Shown here in pieces: positions 56,999 through 64,000 of a DNA stretch of 64,000 nucleotides; positions within the stretch are counted from its first letter, which is position 1, and each line of letters begins with the position of its first letter. This DNA is from Lachnospiraceae bacterium (GTDB lineage Bacteria; Bacillota; Clostridia; Lachnospirales; Lachnospiraceae), in NCBI GenBank assembly GCA_017620255.1, contig JAFZQU010000028.1, positions 310,001-374,000 on the forward strand, read 5' to 3'. The notes beneath the pieces are model-generated. The model saw only the letters and a program-made list of their open reading frames with translations. It had not been told where the DNA came from and did no database searches. The position numbers and the translations under genes are program-made.

Positions 56999-58045
56999 TT
57001 ATAACTGCTTCATGATAATGCAGTTCCCTTTGGGTACCTTCAGCATTGGCCCGTTCATGATGATCACGTTGTTCTTCAGATCCAGATCAAAGAACGACAT
57101 GGTATCGGATTCATGATTCAGACTGATCAGATGCTTCGTGTCAGGGAAGATCGCCACATCCTTCGGAAAATCGCCGCTGACAGGTAAAATGAACAGTTTC
57201 TTCAAGATCCCTGTCTTGGCATCGATGGAATAGGCGCCGACGGAGTTATCGCCCGCGTTGGAACAGAAAAGATATTTGAAATCCCTGGAGAACTTCAGCG
57301 CATAAGCCGCTGTGTCGGATGTATGGTAATCATTGGCCGTACTGATCTGCTGGATCCTGGTGAATTCCGGGAAACCGTTCAGTTCATGATAGTCGTAAAC
57401 CTCGATCGTATGATGCAGCTGGTTTAAGACATAAGCATATTTTCCGTCGCCGCGGAACTTGATGAGCCTGGGCGCACTGCCCTGCTCACATCTGACGATA
57501 TCGGCGATCTTCAGTTTTCCGGTCTCATGATCGAGCTTGTAGACCTTGATATGATCGATGCCCATATCCGCTGCACACAGATACTTATTGTCCCTTGTCA
57601 TCTTGACGCAGGATACATGCGGCGTGAAGGTACGTTCCGTGACCGTACCGACGCCCTGATGGAAGATCTCGTCACAGATCTCACCGACCGTTCCGTCTGC
57701 ATTAAGCCTGAGCACTGTGATCTTCCCGTCATGGTATCCGGCTACAAACAGGAAGGAATCCGTATAGTCGGTCGAAAGATAGCAGCCGCGCATGCCGTTG
57801 ATGCCGGCTGAACTGATGGATTTCAGTCCGCCGTCTTTTTGGATCTTAAACGCTTCCACGCCCATGTCCGTAATGGAATAGACGAACTTCTGGTTATGCG
57901 AGATCGTGACATAGGACGAATTGGTAATGGTTACCTGTTCGCGTTCCGAAAGCCTGCCTGCCTTGACATCGACATCATAGATCCGGATCCCCTTGTCACC
58001 GCTTTTGGTATAAGTAGAAACATATGCAACATATCTTTCTTCCAT
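56999..58045 (-). CDS. Lactonase-family beta-propeller protein
   Basis: The 348-residue protein resembles the 6-phosphogluconolactonase (YbhE/PF10282) seven-bladed propeller family, with blade features such as YVSTYTKSGDKGIRIYDVD at the start, VSCVKMTRDNKYLCAADMG, KFRGDGKYAYVLNQLHHTIEVYDY in parts, and LKFSRDFKYLFCSNAGDNSVGAY. The catalytic activity of this family is not always verified, so the name is kept loose. ATG 58043-58045 (MEERYVAYVS) follows ATGGAGAAAACGTT, giving a GGAG site; an upstream in-frame Met was rejected. It is divergent from potA. Confidence 0.85.
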   Translation of the reverse strand: MEERYVAYVSTYTKSGDKGIRIYDVDVKAGRLSEREQVTITNSSYVTISHNQKFVYSITDMGVEAFKIQKDGGLKSISSAGINGMRGCYLSTDYTDSFLFVAGYHDGKITVLRLNADGTVGEICDEIFHQGVGTVTERTFTPHVSCVKMTRDNKYLCAADMGIDHIKVYKLDHETGKLKIADIVRCEQGSAPRLIKFRGDGKYAYVLNQLHHTIEVYDYHELNGFPEFTRIQQISTANDYHTSDTAAYALKFSRDFKYLFCSNAGDNSVGAYSIDAKTGILKKLFILPVSGDFPKDVAIFPDTKHLISLNHESDTMSFFDLDLKNNVIIMNGPMLKVPKGNCIIMKQL

Positions 58046-58084
58046 AACGTTTTCTCCATCTGTTTTTTTTATCATTTGTGTGAT

Positions 58085-58114
58085 ATTATATCATAGTTCG
58101 AGTGATTTTCCCAA
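58085..58114 (-). promoter_or_regulatory. Promoter of the lactonase-like gene
   Basis: Minus-strand TTGGGA (58109-58114), 18-bp spacer, TATAAT (58085-58090). An AT-rich palindrome TGATATTATATCA overlaps the -10 box in this divergent intergenic region. Confidence 0.6.
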
Positions 58115-58145
58115 TGAACATCATCGGATCCTGAGGAGATGAATT

Positions 58146-59225
58146 ATGTTAACCGATAACAAGCTCATTCAATTAGATCATATTTCCAAATCATTCGGCG
58201 GCCAGCTGGTCCTGGATGATCTGGATCTCTATATCCGCGAAAACGAGTTTATCACTCTGCTCGGTCCGAGCGGTTGCGGTAAGACCACTACCTTAAGGAT
58301 CCTTGGCGGTTTCGAGACGCCCGATCAGGGTACTGTCTGGTTTGACGGGAAAGATATCACGAATCTCCCGCCGAACAAGCGCGCCCTGAACACGGTCTTT
58401 CAGAAATATGCCCTGTTCACGCATATGACGATCGCAGAAAACATCGCGTTCGGTATGAAGATCAAGAACAAACCGAAATCCTATATCGATGACCAGATCA
58501 AATATGCCTTAAAACTCGTGAATCTGGACGGTTTTGAAAACCGGATGCCGGATTCTCTCTCCGGCGGACAGCAGCAGCGGATCGCCATCGCAAGAGCCAT
58601 CGTAAACGAGCCGAAAGTGCTGCTCCTTGATGAGCCGCTTGGCGCGCTGGATCTGAAACTGCGTCAGGACATGCAGTATGAACTGATCCGCCTGAAAAAC
58701 GAACTCGGTATTACCTTTTTATATGTAACACACGATCAGGAAGAGGCGCTGACCATGTCCGATACGATCGTGGTCATGAACCAGGGCTATATCCAGCAGA
58801 TCGGAACACCGGAAAAGATCTATAACGAACCCGAAAACGCATTCGTGGCAGACTTTATCGGCGACAGCAATATCATCTCCGCCACCATGATCGATGATTA
58901 TCTGGTGGAGATCCTCGGTGCGCGCTTCAAGAGCACCGATGCCGGCTTTGGCAAAAACAAACCGGTCGACGTCGTGATCAGACCGGAAGACGTGGAACTG
59001 GTCGCTCCCGAAGAAGGAACGATCCGGGGAACGGTAACGCACGTTATCTTTAAGGGTGTGCACTATGAGATGGAAGTCATGGCCAACGATCATGAATGGC
59101 TCGTGCAGTCCACCTCCATGTTCCCGGTAGGTACGCCTGTCGGGATCAAGGTAGATCCTTTCAACATACAGACCATGCATAAACCGGAATCCGAAGATGA
59201 GGAGGCCATCGGGGTTGAAGAATAA
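58146..59225 (+). CDS. potA: Spermidine/putrescine ABC transporter ATPase
   Basis: The 359-residue protein has Walker [12 protein letters not shown] (about 39-49), the Q loop, signature [14 protein letters not shown], Walker [13 protein letters not shown] and the H-loop THDQEEAL, followed by a TOBE domain (about 270-350). It powers import by PotB/PotC. GAGGAGATG precedes ATG 58146. It starts a tight four-gene plus-strand operon; no clear plus-strand promoter could be picked in the gap shared with the divergent lactonase gene. Confidence 0.95.
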   Translation: MLTDNKLIQLDHISKSFGGQLVLDDLDLYIRENEFITLLGPSGCGKTTTLRILGGFETPDQGTVWFDGKDITNLPPNKRALNTVFQKYALFTHMTIAENIAFGMKIKNKPKSYIDDQIKYALKLVNLDGFENRMPDSLSGGQQQRIAIARAIVNEPKVLLLDEPLGALDLKLRQDMQYELIRLKNELGITFLYVTHDQEEALTMSDTIVVMNQGYIQQIGTPEKIYNEPENAFVADFIGDSNIISATMIDDYLVEILGARFKSTDAGFGKNKPVDVVIRPEDVELVAPEEGTIRGTVTHVIFKGVHYEMEVMANDHEWLVQSTSMFPVGTPVGIKVDPFNIQTMHKPESEDEEAIGVEE

Positions 59226-60030
59226 AAAACACCTGCTTTCTTTTCCATATCTGTTCTGGTCGGCAGGTTTTATCCTGATCCCGCTGTGCATGATCTTTTT
59301 CTATGGATTCACCGATAAGCAGCTTCACTTTACATTTGAAAACGTCGCATCCGTTGCGGAACCGGAAAACGTCAAGGCTCTGCTGATCTCCATCCTGCTT
59401 GCCCTGATCTCGACCGCGATCTGCGTACTGCTCGCCTATCCCCTGGCACTCATTCTCTCAAGATCCGCCATCAAAAACAGCGGGTTTATGATCTTTGTGT
59501 TCATTCTGCCCATGTGGATGAACTTTTTGCTCCGCACGCTGGCGTGGCAGACGCTCCTGGAAAAGAACGGCGTCATCAACATGATCCTTTCTTTTCTGCA
59601 TCTTCCGAACCTTAACATCATCAACACACCGTATGCGATCATCCTCGGCATGGTCTATAACTTCCTGCCGTTCATGATCCTGCCGATCTACAATGCGCTC
59701 GTGAAGATCGACCCGAATGTGATCAACGCGGCAAGGGATCTGGGGGCAAACGGACTGCAGACTTTCCTCTATGTCATCTTCCCCTTGAGCATCCCGGGTC
59801 TTATCAGCGGCATCACCATGGTCTCCGTACCGGCGCTGACGACCTTCGTGATCTCGGATATGCTCGGCGGCGGCAAGATCCTGCTGATCGGTAACGTGAT
59901 CGAGCAGGAATTCAAACAGGCAAACAACTGGCATGTGGGCAGCGGTCTCTCGATCGTCCTGATGCTGTTCATTTTACTCGCGATGGGTCTGACCGCGAAA
60001 TATGATAAGGAAGGAGGCAGTTATTTCTGA
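59215..60030 (+). CDS. potB: Spermidine/putrescine ABC transporter permease
   Basis: The 271-residue protein has six membrane segments and the permease EAA loop [20 protein letters not shown] (about 180-199). The start is taken as TTG 59215-59217: AGGAGG lies nine bases upstream and the product then begins [15 protein letters not shown], as in other PotB proteins. An ATG six codons upstream (59197) lacks a ribosome site. The start lies inside the last codons of potA (TTGAAGAATAA), so the two are coupled. Confidence 0.92.
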   Translation: MKNKKHLLSFPYLFWSAGFILIPLCMIFFYGFTDKQLHFTFENVASVAEPENVKALLISILLALISTAICVLLAYPLALILSRSAIKNSGFMIFVFILPMWMNFLLRTLAWQTLLEKNGVINMILSFLHLPNLNIINTPYAIILGMVYNFLPFMILPIYNALVKIDPNVINAARDLGANGLQTFLYVIFPLSIPGLISGITMVSVPALTTFVISDMLGGGKILLIGNVIEQEFKQANNWHVGSGLSIVLMLFILLAMGLTAKYDKEGGSYF

Positions 60031-60827
60031 TGCGTTCCGTATGTAAGAAACTCTATATCGCCTTCATCCTGCTCCTGCTCTATGCGCCGATCATCACGCT
60101 CGTCGTTTTGAGTTTCAATGCCTCCAAGACACGTGCAAAATGGGGCGGCTTCACCATGAAATGGTACGGTTCCCTGTTCAAGAACGAACAGATCATGGGG
60201 GCTCTTTATACTACGCTCCTGCTTGCGATCCTGTCCGCGCTCATCGCCACCCTGATCGGCACGGCCGCGGCGATCGCCATGAACGGCATGCAGGCCAAAG
60301 CACGCATGTACTTTACCGCCGTGACCAATATCCCCATGCTGAATGCGGATATCGTAACGGGTATCTCCCTGATGCTGCTCTTCCTGGCATTTGATGCGGT
60401 GTTCGGGTTTAAGACGGTACTGCTCGCGCATATCACTTTTAACATACCGTACGTTATTTTATCTGTACTTCCGAAATTAAAACAGACAAACCGCAGTGTG
60501 TACGAGGCGGCGCTGGATCTTGGCGCAACGCCTGTCTATGCCTTTTTCAAGGTAGTCTTCCCGGACATTCTGCCGGGCGTGCTCTCCGGTTTCTTCCTGT
60601 CCTTTACCATGTCGCTGGATGATTTTATCATTACCCACTTTTCAAAAGGGCCGGGACTTGATACACTGTCTACTAAGATCTATACGGAAGTCAAGAAAGG
60701 CATCAAGCCGGAGATGTATGCTCTCTCCACCCTGATGTTCATGACGGTCCTGGTTTTGATCGTATTGGTAAATTATATCCCCGATGCAGGCTCCAAGCTG
60801 CAGAAGGAAAAAGCGTTAAAGGAATGA
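60030..60827 (+). CDS. potC: Spermidine/putrescine ABC transporter permease
   Basis: The 265-residue second permease has six membrane segments and the EAA loop EAALDLGATPVYAFFKVVFP (about 151-170). GGAGG precedes ATG 60030, whose first base overlaps the potB stop codon (TGATG). It forms the membrane channel with PotB. The 3' end overlaps the in-frame long version of potD by four bases. Confidence 0.95.
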   Translation: MRSVCKKLYIAFILLLLYAPIITLVVLSFNASKTRAKWGGFTMKWYGSLFKNEQIMGALYTTLLLAILSALIATLIGTAAAIAMNGMQAKARMYFTAVTNIPMLNADIVTGISLMLLFLAFDAVFGFKTVLLAHITFNIPYVILSVLPKLKQTNRSVYEAALDLGATPVYAFFKVVFPDILPGVLSGFFLSFTMSLDDFIITHFSKGPGLDTLSTKIYTEVKKGIKPEMYALSTLMFMTVLVLIVLVNYIPDAGSKLQKEKALKE

Positions 60828-60838
60828 GGAAGAAAGAA

Positions 60839-61891
60839 ATGATGAGAAAAGGCCTGTTATTTGCCGTATGTGCCCTCGCCCTGTCTCTTTGCGGGTGCGG
60901 CGCCGTATCCGGCAGCGGCGAAGAAGTTGTCGTATACAACTGGGGAGAATACATCGATCCGGATGTACTGACTGCATTTGAAGAGGAAACGGGGATCCAT
61001 GTGGTCTATGACGAGTTTGAGACCAATGAGATCATGTATCCCAAGGTGGAGTCCGGTGCTTCCGCCTATGATGTGATCTGCCCTTCCGATTATATGATCG
61101 AAAAGATGATCGCCAATGATCTTCTGCAGGAGATCCACTGGGAGAACATTCCCAATGTTTCCAATATAGATCCCCAGTATATGAATGAGTCCGAACAGTT
61201 CGATCCGGGCAACAAATACTCGATCCCCTACTGCTGGGGAACCGTCGGGATCCTCTATAACAAGACCATGGTAAACGGCCCCATCGACAGCTGGTCTGTC
61301 CTTTGGGACGAGCAGTACAAAGACAGCATCCTCATGCAGGATTCGGTCCGCGATGCCTTTATGGTGCCCCTGAAATGGAAAGGACACTCCTTAAATACCA
61401 TGGATGAAGGCGAACTGGCAGAGGCACGTGATCTGCTGATCGAGCAGAAACCGCTTGTACAGGCCTATGTTGTGGATCAGGTCAGGGATAAGATGATCGG
61501 AAATGAAGCCGCGATCGGCGTGATCTATTCCGGCGAGGCGATCTATACGCAGCGCGAGAATCCGGATCTCGAATACGTGATCCCCAAGGAAGGCTCCAAT
61601 GTGTGGATCGATTCCTGGGTGATCCCGAAAAACGCACCGCATGTGGCAAATGCCGAGAAATTCATCGACTATATGTGCCGTGCGGATGTGGCTCTGAAAA
61701 ACTTCGAGTTCATCACCTATTCAACGCCCAACAAGGCAGCACGGGAACTGATCGAAGACGAGGATATCAAGAACTCCCCGATCGCTTTTCCGGATCTCTC
61801 CCTCTATCCCAACCTTGAGACCTACCTGTATCTGGGCGATGACGGCGATGCGCTCTATAACGAATACTGGAAAGAAGTAAAATCACACTGA
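60839..61891 (+). CDS. potD: Spermidine/putrescine-binding lipoprotein
   Basis: The 350-residue protein is the substrate-binding component: a lipoprotein signal ending SLCGCGAV (lipid Cys at about 20), then VVVYNWGEYIDPDVL, ASAYDVICPSDYMIEKMI, and PYCWGTVGILYNK, all typical of PotD/PotF. ATG 60839 has GAGGAAG upstream; ATG 60824, overlapping the potC stop, is a close alternative. It would bind polyamines outside the membrane and pass them to PotBC. Its 3' end is five bases from the convergent trpS stop, with no terminator in between. Confidence 0.94.
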   Translation: MMRKGLLFAVCALALSLCGCGAVSGSGEEVVVYNWGEYIDPDVLTAFEEETGIHVVYDEFETNEIMYPKVESGASAYDVICPSDYMIEKMIANDLLQEIHWENIPNVSNIDPQYMNESEQFDPGNKYSIPYCWGTVGILYNKTMVNGPIDSWSVLWDEQYKDSILMQDSVRDAFMVPLKWKGHSLNTMDEGELAEARDLLIEQKPLVQAYVVDQVRDKMIGNEAAIGVIYSGEAIYTQRENPDLEYVIPKEGSNVWIDSWVIPKNAPHVANAEKFIDYMCRADVALKNFEFITYSTPNKAARELIEDEDIKNSPIAFPDLSLYPNLETYLYLGDDGDALYNEYWKEVKSH

Positions 61892-61895
61892 TCTG

Positions 61896-62900
61896 TTATC
61901 TGATCTTTTCGGGAAAGCCGACTTTCTTCTGCACCTTACGAAGTGTCTTCTGTGCGAAGTAGTTGGCTTTCTCTGCGTTTTCTTTAATGATACCGTCTAT
62001 GTACGCTTTATCCTTTTCCAGTCTTGCAAACTCTTCCTGAACGGGTTTTAATACGCTGACGACCGACTCTCCGACTGCCGTCTTAAAGTCTCCGTATCCT
62101 TTCCCGTCAAACTCTTTTTCAACCTCTTCCGGCTTTTTGTTGCTGCATGCGCAGTAGATGTCGATCAGATTGTGGATCCCGGGCTGTTCCTCGCGGTAAC
62201 GTACAGCGCCTTCCGAATCCGTAACGGCACGTTTGAACTTGCGCATGATCGTATCCGGATCATCCATCAGATAGATGCTCGCATTCGGGTTCTCATCCGA
62301 TTTGCTCATCTTCTTCTCGGGATCCTGCAGGCTCATGATCTTTGCACCCACTTTACCGATATAAGGCTCCGGAATGGTGAACACATCCCCGTAGATCGCG
62401 TTGAAACGCTGTGCGATATCCCGGGTGATCTCCAAATGCTGCATCTGGTCAATACCGACCGGTACGACATCCGACTGGTAGAGCAGGATATCCGCCGCCA
62501 TTAACACGGGATAGGTGAACAGGCCCGCATTGATATTGTCCGCATGCTTTGCGGCCTTGTCCTTAAACTGCGTCATCCGGTTCAGCTCGCCCATGTAGGT
62601 AAAGCAGTTTAAGATCCAGGACAGTTCGGCATGTCCCGATACATGCGACTGGTAGTAAATGCAGTTCTTCTTCGGATCCAGACCTGCGGCGATATAGAGC
62701 GTCAGCAGCGCCCTGGCGCGTTTCCGAAGTTCCGCCGGATCCTGTCTGACCGTGATCGAATGCAGATCCACCACGGAATAAAAACATTCATATTCGTCAC
62801 TGAGCTTTAACCAGTTTTGAAGGGCGCCCAGATAGTTCCCGATGGTCAGTGTTCCCGTAGCCTGCATGCCCGAGAATAATACTTTTTTTCCGTCAATCAT
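61896..62900 (-). CDS. trpS: Tryptophanyl-tRNA synthetase
   Basis: The 334-residue class I synthetase charges tRNA-Trp. It has the HIGH-like motif as TIGNYLGAL (about 17-25), DLHSITV, DILLYQSDVVPVGIDQMQH and KKMSKSDENP (KMSKS, about 197). Length matches bacterial TrpS. AGAGGTATG precedes ATG 62900. It follows the debranching-enzyme gene by only 23 bp, leaving no room for a T-box leader. Confidence 0.96.
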   Translation of the reverse strand: MIDGKKVLFSGMQATGTLTIGNYLGALQNWLKLSDEYECFYSVVDLHSITVRQDPAELRKRARALLTLYIAAGLDPKKNCIYYQSHVSGHAELSWILNCFTYMGELNRMTQFKDKAAKHADNINAGLFTYPVLMAADILLYQSDVVPVGIDQMQHLEITRDIAQRFNAIYGDVFTIPEPYIGKVGAKIMSLQDPEKKMSKSDENPNASIYLMDDPDTIMRKFKRAVTDSEGAVRYREEQPGIHNLIDIYCACSNKKPEEVEKEFDGKGYGDFKTAVGESVVSVLKPVQEEFARLEKDKAYIDGIIKENAEKANYFAQKTLRKVQKKVGFPEKIR

Positions 62901-62923
62901 TTCTCATACCTCTGTATCTGTTA

Positions 62924-64000
62924 TTATCCCAGCAAAACGATCAGGCTTCTGCCTTTGATCGTGAAACTGTCCTGATAGGTTTCCTGCGCCTGCGCAGCCG
63001 TATCGATCACGCACTGCCACTTTCTGCCCTTTGGCAGAGCCGGCAGGCCGAAACTCTTGTCCTCCCAGTGCATGTTGAAGGCAAGATAGAGCGAAGCGTC
63101 TTCCTTGCGGTCAACGGTTCTTGCATATTTCCCGCAGTAGAGCAGGCCGATATGTCTGACATTCTCCTGAAACTGCGGATACCACGCCTGTTCTCCGTGA
63201 TAGGAAAGATCCGGATAGGAAACGGCCCTGTAATCCATCAGCCTGACAGGATCCTTCATGTGCAGAACGGGATGTTCCTTCCGGAATGCGATCATCTGCT
63301 TGGTGAATTCAAACACGGTCTTGCCCGTCCTGTCATATTTCCAGTTCAGCCACGAGATCTCATTGTCCTGGCAGTAGGGATTGTTGTTCCCGAGCCTTGT
63401 CTGGCCCCACTCATCGCCTGCCACGATCATCGGGATCCCCTGTGCGAGCAGGAGCATCGCGACCGCATTACACATCTGCTGTCTGCGCAGTTTGATGACG
63501 GCCTGTTTCTTCGTAGGCCCCTCTTCTCCGCAGTTCCAACTGTAATTGTTCGCGGTACCGTCCCGGTTCATCTCCTTGTTGTCTTCATTGTGCTTAAAAT
63601 CATAAGACACAAGGTCACGCAGGGAAAACTCATTGAAGTTGGATATGTAATTGAGCGCCTGCAGCGGTCTCGGATGATTGCGCATCTGATAGGTAAACGG
63701 CTGCAGGGTATCTGCGTCACTCTTAAGATAACGTCTGATATCTTTTATGAATCCCGTATTGGTAAGCGCTGCATTCCTATTGACGATCTTGGCTCCCTCA
63801 TCCAGAGCCTCCGCATTTTCCAGATACAGTTTCGCATCTGTCAGCTGCGGGTGCGTCATGAGATAAGACACCGGGATCTGCTCACCGATCAGCCAGAATC
63901 CGTCCACATGATAGGCCTGATGCCAGTAGGACAAACATTCGCCGATCAGGAACGCATTGGTATTTGCCGGGAAATAGAACTGCATGACCGCTTCGATCCC
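62924..64000 (-). CDS. Glycogen debranching (GlgX/isoamylase-type) enzyme, 5' end cut by window edge
   Basis: The visible 358 codons run to the window end without a start, so this is the C-terminal part of a larger protein. It is a GH13-type alpha-amylase fold: GIPMIVAGDEWGQTRLGNNNPYCQDNEISWLNW (in parts) is the debranching-enzyme region after the catalytic barrel, followed by FTKQMIAFRKEHPVL and a C-terminal beta domain ending IKGRSLIVLLG. The reading upstream (VDGFWLIGEQIPVSYL) matches the barrel at the position of the second conserved region, in which the usual catalytic Asp after GFR is not evident. GlgX or related isoamylases debranch glycogen. Confidence 0.85.
   Translation of the reverse strand, partial: GIEAVMQFYFPANTNAFLIGECLSYWHQAYHVDGFWLIGEQIPVSYLMTHPQLTDAKLYLENAEALDEGAKIVNRNAALTNTGFIKDIRRYLKSDADTLQPFTYQMRNHPRPLQALNYISNFNEFSLRDLVSYDFKHNEDNKEMNRDGTANNYSWNCGEEGPTKKQAVIKLRRQQMCNAVAMLLLAQGIPMIVAGDEWGQTRLGNNNPYCQDNEISWLNWKYDRTGKTVFEFTKQMIAFRKEHPVLHMKDPVRLMDYRAVSYPDLSYHGEQAWYPQFQENVRHIGLLYCGKYARTVDRKEDASLYLAFNMHWEDKSFGLPALPKGRKWQCVIDTAAQAQETYQDSFTIKGRSLIVLLG

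Noticed and set aside
62901-62923. T-box leader for trpS
   Set aside because: Only 23 bases separate trpS from the preceding gene, too short for a T-box, and no such sequence was seen.

Overview
The window looks like a chromosomal segment of a low-to-middle GC Firmicute, most likely a Lachnospiraceae-type member of the Clostridia. The gene content supports this: a GSI plus a GSIII glutamine synthetase, an NADP glutamate dehydrogenase, an ANTAR regulator beside glnA, an FeFe-hydrogenase-like sensor, iron-dependent alcohol dehydrogenase, CotH/VTC/DUF4956 genes, many c-di-GMP proteins, AGGAGG-type ribosome sites and clean sigma-A promoters with 17-bp spacers. Genus cannot be fixed from sequence alone. 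Almost all genes lie on the minus strand; only a MATE transporter and a polyamine ABC operon lie on the plus strand. Layout: (1) 1-9.2 kb: EAL protein, hydrogenase-like/MCP fusion, ACT-domain protein and Fe-alcohol dehydrogenase (cut by the window edge), then a chemoreceptor and an AGCS amino-acid symporter. (2) 9.3-18.1 kb: a signalling operon with two membrane HD-GYP proteins, an HD nucleotidase, a flavin reductase, a hybrid histidine kinase and a small membrane protein. (3) 18.3-19.7 kb: divergent MATE gene. (4) 19.6-34.6 kb: glnA-ANTAR-guaA-GGDEF-membrane protein, gdhA, and pyrG-gltB-gltD. (5) 34.6-41.7 kb: a VTC/DUF4956/CotH/lipoprotein set preceded by an OmpR-type two-component pair. (6) 41.8-56.9 kb: purC-purA-purB, carA-carB, asnB, GSIII, amt(-PII)-purF. 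(7) 57-64 kb: lactonase-like beta-propeller, potABCD, trpS and the 3' part of a glycogen-debranching-type enzyme (cut by the window end). The most notable feature is a shared leader element seen seven times on the minus strand, 20-55 nt upstream of the start codons of glnA, gdhA, pyrG(-gltBD), amt(-purF), GSIII, asnB and carA(-carB). Each copy begins with G(C/A)CAAAGG(C/G)G followed by a long hairpin whose 3' arm runs into a T-rich stretch, sometimes ending in TTTG that can pair back with CAAA. It marks nearly every glutamine-making or glutamine-using transcription unit in the window and reads like an attenuator-type nitrogen regulon. I do not recognise it as a named RNA family. The ANTAR protein encoded right after glnA is the obvious candidate regulator, but the hairpin loops are not the usual ANTAR hexaloops. 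A second candidate circuit is the OmpR-type pair and an 11-bp-period direct repeat in front of the VTC-DUF4956-CotH operon. No tRNA, rRNA, CRISPR array, insertion sequence or prophage was seen, and there is no gene-free stretch longer than about 190 bases.
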